64,000 nucleotides of DNA, taken from NCBI GenBank assembly GCA_034520215.1, contig JAXHNR010000001.1:858560-922559 (forward strand), in the 5' to 3' direction. The first letter of the stretch is position 1, and the number at the start of each line of letters is the position of its first letter. A model generated the notes under the pieces. It had not been told where the DNA came from and did not search any database. It saw only the letters and a program-made list of their open reading frames with translations. Of the stretch, positions 41,148-51,445 are shown piece after piece. Position numbers and translations under genes: made by a program. The DNA comes from Candidatus Krumholzibacteriota bacterium (GTDB taxonomy: Bacteria; Krumholzibacteriota; Krumholzibacteriia; Krumholzibacteriales; WJIX01).

Positions 41148-43398
41148 AGGACGCATACAGGGAGTGGGATTCCGCCCCCGTGTGTATACAATCGCCGTAA
41201 AATTCGGACTTTCCGGGTTTGTTCGCAATACACCCGGTGGTTTGAATATTGAGCTCGAAGGTGAAGGCGGCGATATTGATCTTTTCTTTGAAGAACTGCG
41301 CCGTAACCCTCCGCCTGTGGCCAGGATAGACAATATAGATGTCGAAAGTATTCCTCTAAAGAATGAAGACAGTTTCCAGATCAGGGAAAGCGCGAGCGAT
41401 GGTATTTCTGAAGTGTGCATTCCTCCGGATCTTGCTACCTGCAGCGCTTGCATCCGTGAGCTTTTTGACCCCAATAATAGAAGATACAGATATCCTTTCA
41501 TAAACTGTACAGACTGCGGGCCCCGCTTCACAATTGTAAGGTCACTTCCCTACGATAGAGAGCGAACGAGCATGGCTGAGTTTCCACTCTGCGGGGAGTG
41601 CGAGCGAGAATACTACGACCCTCTAGACCGGCGTTTCGAAGCTCAGCCCAACGCCTGCCCTGAGTGCGGGCCCGTTCTCAGGTGTATTGATCCGGAGGGG
41701 AAAGAGTATTCCGGTGATCCGGTAACCGTAGCGGCTAATCTGCTTAAGAAGGGGAAGATAGTCGCGGTAAAGGGTCTAGGCGGATATCACCTGAGCTGTA
41801 ACGCTCTTGATGCCGGGGCGGTAGAACGTTTGAGGAACAGGAAAAATCGCCCCGATAAAGCCTTCGCCGTCATGTGCTCTTCTATCGAGCAGGTAGAGGA
41901 GCATTGCAAGTGTACTTCTGAAATGAAAGAAGCCCTTCTTTCTGTTGCCAGACCTATCGTCGTATGCGCCAGGAACGAGGTTCAAAGAATAACCAATAAG
42001 GTTTCACCAGACACGAACGATCTTGGTGTTATGCTGGCGTATACGCCGCTGCATCACCTTCTCCTTGAAAGTGTAGGGGGGCCGATTGTAATGACAAGCG
42101 CGAATATGAATGATGAACCGATAGCGACGGATGAAGATGAAATAAAACAGATTCTGGGTTCTGTCGCCGACGCCGCCCTCGTTCATAATCGGCCGATCGT
42201 AAGACGTTGTGATGACTCAGTGCTTACATTCGTTGACCGGCAACCCCTCTTTTTCCGGCGGAGCAGAGGATTCGTGCCCGATTCAATCCCTTTGCCCTTT
42301 GAAGGCCCCTCGACCTTGGGATGCGGAGCGGAGCAGAAAGTGGCAGGGTGTCTGACCCGGGGCGATAAGGCCTATCTTACTCAGCATATAGGTGACCTGT
42401 CATCCTATGAAGTATATGATTTTTATGCTAAAGCAGTAAACGGGATCTCCTCACTATTCAAGATCAAAGCGGAAATCGCCGCCTATGATATACATCCCGG
42501 TTATCATACTACCGAGTTCGGGAAAAATGCCGGCCTGAGAGAGCAGTACGCCGTGCAGCATCATCACGCTCATATCGCGGCGTGTATGGCTGAAAACAAG
42601 CTTACCGGAAAAGTGATTGGAGTTGCTCTTGACGGCACAGGATATGGGCCGGATAAGACAGTCTGGGGAGGGGAATTTTTAATAGCGGATCTAAGTGAGT
42701 ACAGACGGGTGGGGCACTTTAAGCAGTATCCAATGCCGGGCGGAGATGCCGCGGTGAGAGAACCCCTCCGTATGGCCTTAAGTTATGCCGGGAGTAATTC
42801 AGGAATGAAAGCCGATAAGCTTCCGACGTTTATAACCGATAAGATAGGTAAACGCAACGCCGCCGCGATGCTTCAGGCAATAGGGAGAGGTCTTAATTCC
42901 CCGCTTACATCGAGCTGTGGCAGATTATTCGATGCTGCAGCGGCCATTTGCGGAATATGCTCTCATCCTTCCTATGACGGGCAGGCTCCACAGAGATTTC
43001 AGAACATTTGCGATCTCAAAGAAGAAAGCGCCTATTCATTTGAAATTACGGGCGTGGAGGATGAAAATCTGATTCTGGATTTTTCAGAGATGATTGCTTC
43101 AATTATAGGTGATGTTGAAACCGGGCGGGGGGCTTCTTTGATATCGGCGCGTTTTCATAATACACTGGTTGAAGGTGCCGCGGCTATGTGTGAAAAAATA
43201 AGCGCTGATTCGGGTATCAAGGATGTAGCGCTTTCCGGTGGTGTGTTTCAAAACAGCATAATTCTGAGCAGACTGCGCAAGTTGTTAAATACAAGAGGCT
43301 TTAATGTATATTTTCACAGAAAACTGCCGCCTAACGACGCATGTATAGCTTACGGTCAGGCAGTAGTTGCCCTCGCTCGGCACAATATGAAGAGATAA
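41119..43398 (+). CDS. hypF: Carbamoyltransferase HypF
   Basis: HypF makes the cyanide ligand precursor from carbamoyl phosphate. Domains in order: acylphosphatase (VKGRIQGVGFRPRVY, residues 8-90), two zinc fingers (CSACIRELFD...CTDCGPRFTI and CGECEREYYD...CPECGP), YrdC-like (KGLGGYHLSCNA), and Kae1-like with HHHAHIAACMAE and LSGGVFQN. ATG 41119 gives the normal start; the frame is open further upstream inside hypB. 759 aa, full length. Confidence 0.95.
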   Translation: MLKRVLAVVKGRIQGVGFRPRVYTIAVKFGLSGFVRNTPGGLNIELEGEGGDIDLFFEELRRNPPPVARIDNIDVESIPLKNEDSFQIRESASDGISEVCIPPDLATCSACIRELFDPNNRRYRYPFINCTDCGPRFTIVRSLPYDRERTSMAEFPLCGECEREYYDPLDRRFEAQPNACPECGPVLRCIDPEGKEYSGDPVTVAANLLKKGKIVAVKGLGGYHLSCNALDAGAVERLRNRKNRPDKAFAVMCSSIEQVEEHCKCTSEMKEALLSVARPIVVCARNEVQRITNKVSPDTNDLGVMLAYTPLHHLLLESVGGPIVMTSANMNDEPIATDEDEIKQILGSVADAALVHNRPIVRRCDDSVLTFVDRQPLFFRRSRGFVPDSIPLPFEGPSTLGCGAEQKVAGCLTRGDKAYLTQHIGDLSSYEVYDFYAKAVNGISSLFKIKAEIAAYDIHPGYHTTEFGKNAGLREQYAVQHHHAHIAACMAENKLTGKVIGVALDGTGYGPDKTVWGGEFLIADLSEYRRVGHFKQYPMPGGDAAVREPLRMALSYAGSNSGMKADKLPTFITDKIGKRNAAAMLQAIGRGLNSPLTSSCGRLFDAAAAICGICSHPSYDGQAPQRFQNICDLKEESAYSFEITGVEDENLILDFSEMIASIIGDVETGRGASLISARFHNTLVEGAAAMCEKISADSGIKDVALSGGVFQNSIILSRLRKLLNTRGFNVYFHRKLPPNDACIAYGQAVVALARHNMKR

Positions 43399-43580
43399 TT
43401 AAAAATAATTTGTTTCTCGGCATTATATTATTCATATTTTGTAAAAGAGCTTCGCAAAATCTTTAACCGCTTAGTTTCGGGCAATAGTCAAGCTGAGGAT
43501 TTAACATAAGCAGGAAGATTTAATCCCCCGCCTAGAAATAGCGACGCAATAGCAGGTTGTTTTAATAAAGGAAGTAGAAT

Positions 43581-43808
43581 ATGTGTCTCGCGGTACCAGT
43601 CAAGATAGTTTCTTTATCAAAGGACCGTTATACTGCCGTGGTTGACGCGGGCGGAGTGCGGCGTGAAGCGAATGTCGCTATGATAGAAGAACCTCAAGTC
43701 GGAGATTATATACTTCTGCACGCGGGATTTGCTATACAGAAATGGTCAATCGATGATGTAAAGGAATATAACGAAATAATTCAGAGACGGGAAGATAGTA
43801 TAGAATGA
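43581..43808 (+). CDS. hypC: Hydrogenase maturation chaperone HypC
   Basis: MCLAVPVKIVSL is the HypC signature; Cys2 carries the Fe(CN)2CO unit with HypD. 75 aa. A 182-nt gap separates it from hypF, holding no gene and no clear promoter. It overlaps hypD by 4 nt. Confidence 0.95.
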   Translation: MCLAVPVKIVSLSKDRYTAVVDAGGVRREANVAMIEEPQVGDYILLHAGFAIQKWSIDDVKEYNEIIQRREDSIE

Positions 43809-44878
43809 CTGTTGATAAGCTGGTTGAATCAATATCGAATAAATCGGACAGGATCGGCAGGACAGTTAACCTGATGGAGGTATGCGGCACTCATACTATG
43901 GCGGCATTCAGGAGCGGGATTCGAACTCGTCTTCCGGAGCAAGTGCGTCTTCTTTCAGGGCCGGGCTGTCCCGTATGTGTCACATCTGACAATTATATAG
44001 ATCATGCCATAGAGCTGGCAATGACTGAAAATACAATAATTACTACCTTCGGAGACATGATGCGCGTACCGGGGAGCAGGGGCAGTCTCTCACTTGCTAA
44101 AGCAAGAGGAAAAGATATTCGTGTTATATATTCGCCCCAGCAGGCTCTTGTGGCAGCAAGGAAGAATCCCGGCAGGGAAGTTATTTTTCTTGGAGTGGGA
44201 TTTGAGACGACGACACCGCTCGTAGCCTGGACTATACAAAACGCCTATTCGCGAAAGATGCCGAATTATTCAGTCTTGTGCGCGCACAAAACTATTATGC
44301 CTGCCATGCGGGCCTTGTGCGACTCTGATGATGTGCGGGTTGACGGTTTTCTATGTCCGGGACACGTAAGTGTTATAACGGGGGCTGAAATATATAAGCC
44401 CTTATGCCGTGAGTATCACGCGCCTTGCGTGATCGCCGGTTTCGAACCTGAAGATATTCTCTTATCTATAGATATGCTCCTGAACCAGATAATCTCCGGC
44501 GAAGCTTCTGTTGAGATTCAGTATACAAGAAGTGTAACCGCCGCGGGGAACAAACTGGCACAGAAGTGTGTAAATGATGTCTTTAAGCCCTGTGACGCGT
44601 CATGGCGAGGTATGGGAGTAATACCGTCAAGCGGGTTGTCTGTCAGATCCTCGTATAAGGAGTACGACGCCGAATTAAAATTCCCCCGCATAAGGGTAAG
44701 TGAAGTAAAGCGTGACACCGGATGCCGCTGCGGTGACGTATTACGCGCCGTTATTACACCCTCAGAGTGCGGGTTGTTCAAAAAGGAGTGTACTCCGGAT
44801 AATCCCATAGGTCCTTGTATGGTCTCCAGTGAGGGGACATGCGCCGCCTATTACAGGTATTCGCGTATAGATGAATGA
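43805..44878 (+). CDS. hypD: Hydrogenase Fe-ligand assembly protein HypD
   Basis: HypD is the [4Fe-4S] scaffold for Fe(CN)2CO. Conserved stretches: NLMEVCGTHTMAAFRSGIR, LLSGPGCPVCVT, FGDMMRVPGS and GFETTTPL. The C-terminal cluster cysteines are present (CRCGDVL...CGLFKKECTPDNPIGPC). 357 aa. Confidence 0.95.
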   Translation: MTVDKLVESISNKSDRIGRTVNLMEVCGTHTMAAFRSGIRTRLPEQVRLLSGPGCPVCVTSDNYIDHAIELAMTENTIITTFGDMMRVPGSRGSLSLAKARGKDIRVIYSPQQALVAARKNPGREVIFLGVGFETTTPLVAWTIQNAYSRKMPNYSVLCAHKTIMPAMRALCDSDDVRVDGFLCPGHVSVITGAEIYKPLCREYHAPCVIAGFEPEDILLSIDMLLNQIISGEASVEIQYTRSVTAAGNKLAQKCVNDVFKPCDASWRGMGVIPSSGLSVRSSYKEYDAELKFPRIRVSEVKRDTGCRCGDVLRAVITPSECGLFKKECTPDNPIGPCMVSSEGTCAAYYRYSRIDE

Positions 44879-44949
44879 TTATGATATTGTTTCGTAATAT
44901 TCAGTAAATTCAGCCCGGCAGATTGAGAAAAGAGGCAGAGAGTAAGTAT

Positions 44950-45960
44950 ATGAATAAAAAGATAATAACTTCAGCTCACGGCGGCGGAGGCACTGCTACT
45001 AAAGAGATAATAGATATTGTACGCGAGTATTTGGGAAACCCCGTGCTGGATCAACTTGGCGACAGCGCGCTTCTAAACCTCGGCAGCACCGAGATTGCTT
45101 TTACCACGGATTCTTACGTGATTGATCCGATTGTCTTTCCCGGAGGGGATATAGGCAAAATAGCGGTATGCGGCACTGTAAACGATATTGCCATGGAGGG
45201 CGCAAAACCGCTGTATATGAGCCTTTCGCTTATTCTTGAAGAGGGGCTTGAATTTGAATTGTTAGAGAGAGTGATTGCATCTGTTTCATCCGCCGCCAGG
45301 AAGGCTGATGTGCTTGTAGTTACCGGAGACACAAAAGTGGTAGAACACGGAAGAGCCGGCGGCGGTCTTTTTATCAATACGGCAGCTGTCGGCCGAAGAT
45401 ACGAAGGTTGCAATACGAGTGTATCGAATGCGGCTCCCGGTGATCTGGTTGTCGTTACAGGGACAATTGGAGATCACGGTGTTACTATAATAAATGAGCG
45501 TGAAGAACTTGACCTTGAATCCGACCTGCAGAGCGATGTAGCGCCTCTTAATACCCTGGTTGACGAGCTGCTCACGTCAGTGCCGGGAATAAAAAGCCTT
45601 AGAGATCCAACCCGCGGTGGGCTTGCAGCGGCACTTTGCGATATCGCCGGAGCATCAAAGGCTGGTATAGAGATAGAGGAAGATAAGATAAAAGTAAAGA
45701 GGGAGGTCAAAGCCGCTTGCGATCTGCTCGGGTTCGATCCCCTTAACATAGCGAATGAGGGAAAGGCGGTTATAGTCTGTTCTGAAGATTCAGCGCAGAA
45801 GGTTCTGGAAATTTGCAGCGATAATGAATTTGGAAGGGAATCCGTTTTGATAGGAAGAGTGGTCTCTGAACATCCGGAGACTGTTGTTCTTCGAACAAGA
45901 ATGGGAGGGAAGCGTATTGTTGATATGCCGAGAGGAGAAAATCTGCCGAGGATATGCTGA
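44950..45960 (+). CDS. hypE: Hydrogenase maturation dehydratase HypE
   Basis: HypE accepts a carbamoyl group on its C-terminal cysteine and dehydrates it to thiocyanate for the iron cyanide ligands. The protein ends in ENLPRIC, the exact active-site tail. The AIRS-type ATP site includes SAHGGGGTATKEIID and GDTKVVEHG. The start ATG 44950 gives the family N-terminus; a TTG frame start at 44923 is less likely. 336 aa. Confidence 0.95.
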   Translation: MNKKIITSAHGGGGTATKEIIDIVREYLGNPVLDQLGDSALLNLGSTEIAFTTDSYVIDPIVFPGGDIGKIAVCGTVNDIAMEGAKPLYMSLSLILEEGLEFELLERVIASVSSAARKADVLVVTGDTKVVEHGRAGGGLFINTAAVGRRYEGCNTSVSNAAPGDLVVVTGTIGDHGVTIINEREELDLESDLQSDVAPLNTLVDELLTSVPGIKSLRDPTRGGLAAALCDIAGASKAGIEIEEDKIKVKREVKAACDLLGFDPLNIANEGKAVIVCSEDSAQKVLEICSDNEFGRESVLIGRVVSEHPETVVLRTRMGGKRIVDMPRGENLPRIC

Positions 45961-45981
45961 GCTGGAGGAGGAGACTGAGCA

Positions 45982-46827
45982 ATGAGAACATACCTTGATT
46001 GTATCCCCTGTTTCTTTAATCAGGCGCTGAGAGCGGGACGCATGGCCGGGTTGGATGAGAAAAAACTGAAGAACCTTCTTGATGAAGTGGGGACTGTGAT
46101 GAAGGGTGTTTCTGCTGAAAAAACACCCCCTGAAATAGGAATGCTTATTTATGAAAAGGTAAGAGATATTACAGGACAATATGATCCATACAAAGAAGTA
46201 AAAGAGAATAATATTTCAAAATGTCTTGATTTGTATCCTTTGCTCAAGAGAGAAGTGGGTAACACCGAAGACAGTCTCCTTACGGCCGTAAGGATAGCCA
46301 TAGCCGGCAATGTAATAGATTTTGGCCCGAATAGAGAGTTCGATATCGAAGAGGAAATAGAAACAGTATTGAAGAAAGAATTCGCGATATTCGATTACGA
46401 TAAGTTCAGACATTATTTAAATAAAAGCGATAAAATCCTCTATATCGGTGATAATGCCGGTGAAGCTGTTTTTGACAGGGTCTTAATAGAGGAAATAAAA
46501 AAGCCGGTAATATATGTTGTTAGAGAAGTACCTGTTATAAACGACGTGACCCGAGATGACGCCATGCTGGCGGGTATTGACAGGGTTGCCCGTATAGAGT
46601 CTTCAGGGACTAGCGCTCCCGGGACTGTTATTGATACCTGCAGTGATGAATTTATGGAGATTTACAGAGAAGCGGATTTTATTATAAGCAAGGGTCAGGG
46701 AAACTATGAGGGGCTTTCTGAAGAAGATAGACTTATATTCTTTATGCTGAAATTGAAATGCTTTGTTATTGCCGAGGATATCGGGGTCAGCGAAGGGGAT
46801 ATTGTTTTGAAAGGGATTAATATCTAG
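45982..46827 (+). CDS. DUF89/ARMT1-like metal-dependent phosphatase
   Basis: This 281-aa protein starts MRTYLDCIPCFFNQALRAGR, and has DPYKEVKE, DNAGEAVFDRVL, DDAMLAGID and ISKGQGNYEGLSE, the archaeal-type DUF89 signature. DUF89 members are damage-control phosphatases acting on sugar phosphates or nucleotide derivatives. It follows hypE by 21 nt with GGAGGAG before the ATG, so it is the last gene of the hydrogenase operon. Whether it helps maturation is unknown. Confidence 0.87.
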   Translation: MRTYLDCIPCFFNQALRAGRMAGLDEKKLKNLLDEVGTVMKGVSAEKTPPEIGMLIYEKVRDITGQYDPYKEVKENNISKCLDLYPLLKREVGNTEDSLLTAVRIAIAGNVIDFGPNREFDIEEEIETVLKKEFAIFDYDKFRHYLNKSDKILYIGDNAGEAVFDRVLIEEIKKPVIYVVREVPVINDVTRDDAMLAGIDRVARIESSGTSAPGTVIDTCSDEFMEIYREADFIISKGQGNYEGLSEEDRLIFFMLKLKCFVIAEDIGVSEGDIVLKGINI

Positions 46828-46994
46828 AATCTGAAAGGAGATATGCCGCGGGCCGCAAGGCATACTGACGATACTATTTACACTGATGAGATTTTGGATT
46901 AAAGGTCATTTTATATTATCGTATAATTTGTTCTGGAAAAATAGAAGCTTCTATGTAAATATAACAGAAATTTAACCCAAGAAGGAGGCAGAAA

Positions 46995-49103
46995 GTGAAA
47001 ACAAGCTTTAAAATATTAACAACGGCTACATGCGCTGTTATGGTTATGCTTTATTCCTGCAGCGGAGGCGGGGACAATCTCCAGCCGTCCTGGATGAAGG
47101 GGAGTGTGATGAAACTTGAAGATAAACTTGTATCGAAGTATGGGGAAGAACAGACCGATGAGATAAAAAGAGGGCTAGATCAGGTAAGCAGGTTCTGGAG
47201 AGAAGAAGACGGCAATTCTGATGTGTTCGAAAAGTTTGTTCTTGAGAATTATGCCGGTAAACCCGCAATGCGGGATGCAATGTTTAATCGGTTTGAACTT
47301 CTTTTTGAACAGATAGAGGGCCACATGAATCAGATTACTCTGGCCCTGAGGGCTCAGGCCGACCTGGCTTTGGGAACACTTTATCCATTCGACCGCATGT
47401 TCGCGGGTTACAGCCCCGGTTCTCATATCAAGGAGGACTTTTTCAAGAACAAACTCGCGTTTGTCGTCCTTCTTAATTTTCCTCTTACCACTCTGCCGGA
47501 GAGACTTGAAAAAGGAGCAGGTTGGACAAGGCGCCAGTGGGCGGAAGTAAGACTGGCTCAGAAGTTTTCAAAGAGGATACCGGCGGAGGTTCAACTTGCC
47601 ATAGGTGAAGCCGGCGGAGAATCCGACAATTATATAGCGAGTTATAATATCTGGATGCATCATCTCGTAAGCAACGACGGGAAAAGGTTATTTCCGCCAA
47701 AGATGCGATTGCTTTCGCACTGGAACTTAAGAGATGAGATAAAAGCAGATTATGAAGATGAAAAACACGGGCTTGAAAAGCAGAAGATGATTCAGAAGGT
47801 TATGGAGAGGATAGTCGATCAGACAATACCCGAAATAGTGATAGATAATCCTCATGTTGACTGGAATCCCTTCACTAACGAAGTAAGTAAAGCAGAGGTA
47901 AAAGATTCAGACAGACCCGCCCCGGAAGATATGAAAGTGACAAACGACCGCGAACCGGATACAAGATACCGTATACTTATGAATACATTTAAAGCTGTAA
48001 AGAAGGCCGATCCCTATTCACCCGCGGCGCCTACTCATATTGAGAGGAGCTTTAATGAAAACCGCGAGATTCCCGAAGAACGGGCGAGGAAGATGCTGGT
48101 TGATATAGTTTCTTCACCGCTCGTAAAAGATGTTGCCGATATTATACGGAAACGTCTCGGCCGTCCCCTTGAACCTTTTGATATCTGGTATAACGGGTTT
48201 CGTTCACAGAGCGGTATAAATCAAGAGAAGCTCAATAGAATAGTATCTGAAAAGTATCCAACAGCTCAGGCCTACGACAGGGATATTCCCAACATGCTCA
48301 TGAAACTGGGTTTCAGCCCACAGCGGGCCGTTTATCTGGGCGATAATATTGTAGTGGACAACGCGAGGGGTTCCGGGCACGCCTGGGGCGCTGAGATGAA
48401 ATCCGGCAAGGCTCACCTCAGAACACGCGTCGGTGAAGACGGCATGGATTATAAAGGTTTTAATATAGCGGTGCATGAGATGGGCCATAATGTTGAGCAG
48501 ACTCTTTCTCTGAAAGATCTTGAGCATACACTTCTTAAAGGAGTTCCCAACACAGCTTTTACAGAGGCTTTCGCGTTTACATTTCAGGCTCAGGATCTAA
48601 AACTTCTCGGAGTTGAAGGAGAAACAGGAGAGAAGCAGGAAGCGATGAAGGTGCTGGACGATTTCTGGGGTACCTACGAAATTGCGGGAGTATCACTTGT
48701 TGATATGGGGATCTGGCACTGGATGTACGATAATCCCGAAGCGGGTAAAGCGGAACTTAGAAAAGCCGCATTGAAGATAGCGGGTGATGTCTGGAATGAT
48801 TACTACGCCCCCGTGTTCGGAAAGAAGGATGTATATCTGTTAGCTGTATATTCACATATCATACATTCATTCTTATACACACCTGATTATCCCATAGGGC
48901 AGATGATAGCTCTCCAGATAAAAAAGAAGATGAAAGAAGCCGGAAAGATAGGACCCGAGTTTGAGCGGATGGCTGTAATGGGGCGTGTAACACCTGATCT
49001 TTGGATGAAGAATGCCACAGGCAGCAGGGTAGGTCCCGATGCAATGCTGAAGGCCGCAGAAGAAGCAGTATTGAAATTGAAGCACTTTGAGGGGAATATG
49101 TAA
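46995..49103 (+). CDS. Lipoprotein with HExxH motif, putative zinc metallopeptidase
   Basis: The N-terminus is a lipoprotein signal ([21 protein letters not shown], lipobox LYSC). The 700-aa mature part is largely helical, and contains [18 protein letters not shown] at about residue 490, an HExxH zinc-peptidase signature; downstream [13 protein letters not shown] could provide a glutamate ligand. I do not recognise a named family. Start GTG with AAGGAGG. It probably acts in the periplasm or on the outer membrane. TATAAT at 46922-46927 may belong to its promoter. Confidence 0.78.
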   Translation: MKTSFKILTTATCAVMVMLYSCSGGGDNLQPSWMKGSVMKLEDKLVSKYGEEQTDEIKRGLDQVSRFWREEDGNSDVFEKFVLENYAGKPAMRDAMFNRFELLFEQIEGHMNQITLALRAQADLALGTLYPFDRMFAGYSPGSHIKEDFFKNKLAFVVLLNFPLTTLPERLEKGAGWTRRQWAEVRLAQKFSKRIPAEVQLAIGEAGGESDNYIASYNIWMHHLVSNDGKRLFPPKMRLLSHWNLRDEIKADYEDEKHGLEKQKMIQKVMERIVDQTIPEIVIDNPHVDWNPFTNEVSKAEVKDSDRPAPEDMKVTNDREPDTRYRILMNTFKAVKKADPYSPAAPTHIERSFNENREIPEERARKMLVDIVSSPLVKDVADIIRKRLGRPLEPFDIWYNGFRSQSGINQEKLNRIVSEKYPTAQAYDRDIPNMLMKLGFSPQRAVYLGDNIVVDNARGSGHAWGAEMKSGKAHLRTRVGEDGMDYKGFNIAVHEMGHNVEQTLSLKDLEHTLLKGVPNTAFTEAFAFTFQAQDLKLLGVEGETGEKQEAMKVLDDFWGTYEIAGVSLVDMGIWHWMYDNPEAGKAELRKAALKIAGDVWNDYYAPVFGKKDVYLLAVYSHIIHSFLYTPDYPIGQMIALQIKKKMKEAGKIGPEFERMAVMGRVTPDLWMKNATGSRVGPDAMLKAAEEAVLKLKHFEGNM

Positions 49104-49155
49104 GACAGATAAATTAGAAGTTATTTATTTTTTAATTTTTTTTTTGGAGGTAGCA

Positions 49156-51141
49156 ATGGATAGTCAGTCCTTCGCGATACTCACGAAGATTATTCCTGTA
49201 ATAGGCGGACTTGGAATAATTATGGCGCTGGCGACATATTTCAATGTCAGAAAGAAACCCGCGGGTAATGAAGTGATGCAAAAGATTGCCGATAAGATCC
49301 ATAACGGGGCATTTGTTTTTCTTAAGAGAGAATATCAGATAATAGCATTGTTTATAATACTCGTCTTCGCGCTTCTTACTTGGTTACTAAGTGTGCAGAC
49401 CGCTTTCGCTTTCCTCTTTGGGGCTTTATGTTCAATGGGCGCGGGACTTCTCGGAATGGAAGCGGCTACGAGGAGCAGTGTAAGAGCTTGTCAGGGAGCG
49501 AAAGACGGAGGAATAGGAAGAGCGCTCGCGATATCTTTCAGCGGCGGTTCCGTGATGGGTCTTATGGTAGCATCTCTCGGTGTTGTAGGGCTGGGGCTTT
49601 ATTTCTTATTTACACAAGATCCTAAGATCATCAACGGATTCGCGATGGGAGCAAGCTCTATAGCTCTCTTCGCCCGTATTGGAGGCGGTATTTACACAAA
49701 GAGCGCCGATGTCGGTGCTGATCTTGTGGGCAAGATAGAAGCTGGTATTCCGGAGGATGATCCGAGAAACCCCGGCGTTATAGCCGATAACGTAGGTGAC
49801 AATGTTGGTGATACAGCTGGAATGGGCGCTGATCTTTTTGAAAGCTACGTGGGAAGTGTTGTGGCGACTATGGCTATAGCCGCGGTAATGCCGGGTGAAG
49901 GAAAAATAATGTGGATGGCTTTACCGATCGTTATGATTACAATCGGACTTATCTCTTCTGTTATAGGGATATTTTCTATCTCCGCCCTTAAGAAAGTTGG
50001 ACCGCAGTCTGCTCTAAGATACAGTACTTATATAAGCGGAATTATATTTATAATTGGAGCTTACATCGCGATTACTAATTTAGTTGGAGTGCTGAGTCCT
50101 TTCTGGGCACTACTATCGGGCATTATCGCGGGAATTCTCATAGGTGTAGAGAGTGAATACTTTACCTCCGGTCCGCCGGTACGTGAAGTCGCGAGAGCAA
50201 GCGAGACAGGACCTGCCACAACGATAATAACAGGACTCGCGGTAGGATTTCAGAGCGCTGTTCTTCCAATAATAACTCTTGTTATAGCGATCTTCGTGTC
50301 GTTTAAATACGGGGGTGGTTTATACGGTATAGCAATTTCCGCTGTAGGTATGCTTTCCACTATAGGTATAGTAATGTCTACAGATTCATACGGTCCTATA
50401 GCTGACAATGCGGGAGGAATAGCTGAGATGTCCGGGGCCGGAGAAGATATAAGAAAAGTCACAGACAAACTCGACGCGATCGGCAATACGACAGCGGCTG
50501 TGGGCAAGGGTTTTGCTCTTGGATCAGCAGCTTTGACCGCACTTGCCCTTTTCAGCGCTTATCAGAAGACTGTTGGCTTAGATTCGATAAATCTCACCTC
50601 ATCGACAACAGTAATAGGTCTCTTCCTCGGCTCTATGATGCCGTTCATGATGGCTTCAATGACTATGAAGAGTGTGGGAAAGGCCGCCAATATGATGGTA
50701 AAGGAAATAAGGAGACAATTCAAAGAGATCGCCGGGTTGATGGAGGGTGAAGCTGAACCTGACGAAGGCAGGTGCGTTGATATCGTTACAAAGGCGGCTC
50801 TTAAAGAGATGATATTTCCCGGGCTTATTGCCGTAGGTTCTCCCCTTATTATAGGTTTTCTAATAGGTCCCGAAGCTCTCGGAGGATTCCTGGCGGGAGC
50901 CACAGCTACTGGCGTTCTTATGGGTATATTCATGTCAAACGCGGGCGGAACCTGGGATAACGCTAAGAAGTGGATAGAAGAGGGTAATATTGGAGGCAAG
51001 GGAACCGAGACTCACGCAGCCTCTATTGTTGGAGACACAGTTGGAGATCCCTTCAAGGATACTTCAGGACCGAGTATGAATATTCTGATAAAGCTTATGT
51101 CTGTCGTATCTCTTGTATTTGCGCCTCTGCTTATGTTGTAA
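49156..51141 (+). CDS. hppA: Membrane-bound K+-type pyrophosphatase (H+ or Na+ pump)
   Basis: The enzyme couples PPi hydrolysis to cation pumping. About 15-16 membrane segments. The substrate loops [22 protein letters not shown] and [17 protein letters not shown] are intact, and the C-terminal loop has [15 protein letters not shown]. The subclass position reads [10 protein letters not shown]: Ala instead of Lys, marking the K+-dependent type. Proton versus sodium cannot be decided safely here. ATG 49156 follows GGAGGTAG; upstream in-frame starts are artefacts. 661 aa. Confidence 0.95.
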   Translation: MDSQSFAILTKIIPVIGGLGIIMALATYFNVRKKPAGNEVMQKIADKIHNGAFVFLKREYQIIALFIILVFALLTWLLSVQTAFAFLFGALCSMGAGLLGMEAATRSSVRACQGAKDGGIGRALAISFSGGSVMGLMVASLGVVGLGLYFLFTQDPKIINGFAMGASSIALFARIGGGIYTKSADVGADLVGKIEAGIPEDDPRNPGVIADNVGDNVGDTAGMGADLFESYVGSVVATMAIAAVMPGEGKIMWMALPIVMITIGLISSVIGIFSISALKKVGPQSALRYSTYISGIIFIIGAYIAITNLVGVLSPFWALLSGIIAGILIGVESEYFTSGPPVREVARASETGPATTIITGLAVGFQSAVLPIITLVIAIFVSFKYGGGLYGIAISAVGMLSTIGIVMSTDSYGPIADNAGGIAEMSGAGEDIRKVTDKLDAIGNTTAAVGKGFALGSAALTALALFSAYQKTVGLDSINLTSSTTVIGLFLGSMMPFMMASMTMKSVGKAANMMVKEIRRQFKEIAGLMEGEAEPDEGRCVDIVTKAALKEMIFPGLIAVGSPLIIGFLIGPEALGGFLAGATATGVLMGIFMSNAGGTWDNAKKWIEEGNIGGKGTETHAASIVGDTVGDPFKDTSGPSMNILIKLMSVVSLVFAPLLML

Positions 51142-51239
51142 GGAGAGTTAATCATCTTGTAATGTGTATGTTTTTCCGCCCGTTCCGCGAGCGGTCACAT
51201 TTACCGGAGATTCAGTTCAAAAAATTTAAGCCGGATTTT

Positions 51240-51280
51240 AAGCCTCTGCCCCATATATGCTGTGCAGGGGCTTTTTTTTG
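51240..51280 (+). terminator. Rho-independent terminator after hppA
   Basis: AAGCCTCTGC and GCAGGGGCTT pair around a 14-nt loop, followed by eight T. The surrounding 51142-51445 stretch has no convincing gene. Confidence 0.82.
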
Positions 51281-51445
51281 TCTTATAATAACAATGGAGT
51301 GGCTGAAAAAGAACGCGGCGGATCTTCATCTGCAATCCCTGACCTATTTGACCGGGCAGTAGAGGATTTGCGATTGTTTTTTTTGGCAGTATAAAGATTA
51401 TCGAGAGTCTTGAAGAGGCGGTTATTGTTCGAAGGAAGGAGCCCT

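Noticed and set aside
51162-51362. 66-aa frame between hppA and ychF
   Set aside because: It runs through a clear rho-independent terminator and lacks a Shine-Dalgarno sequence or any motif.
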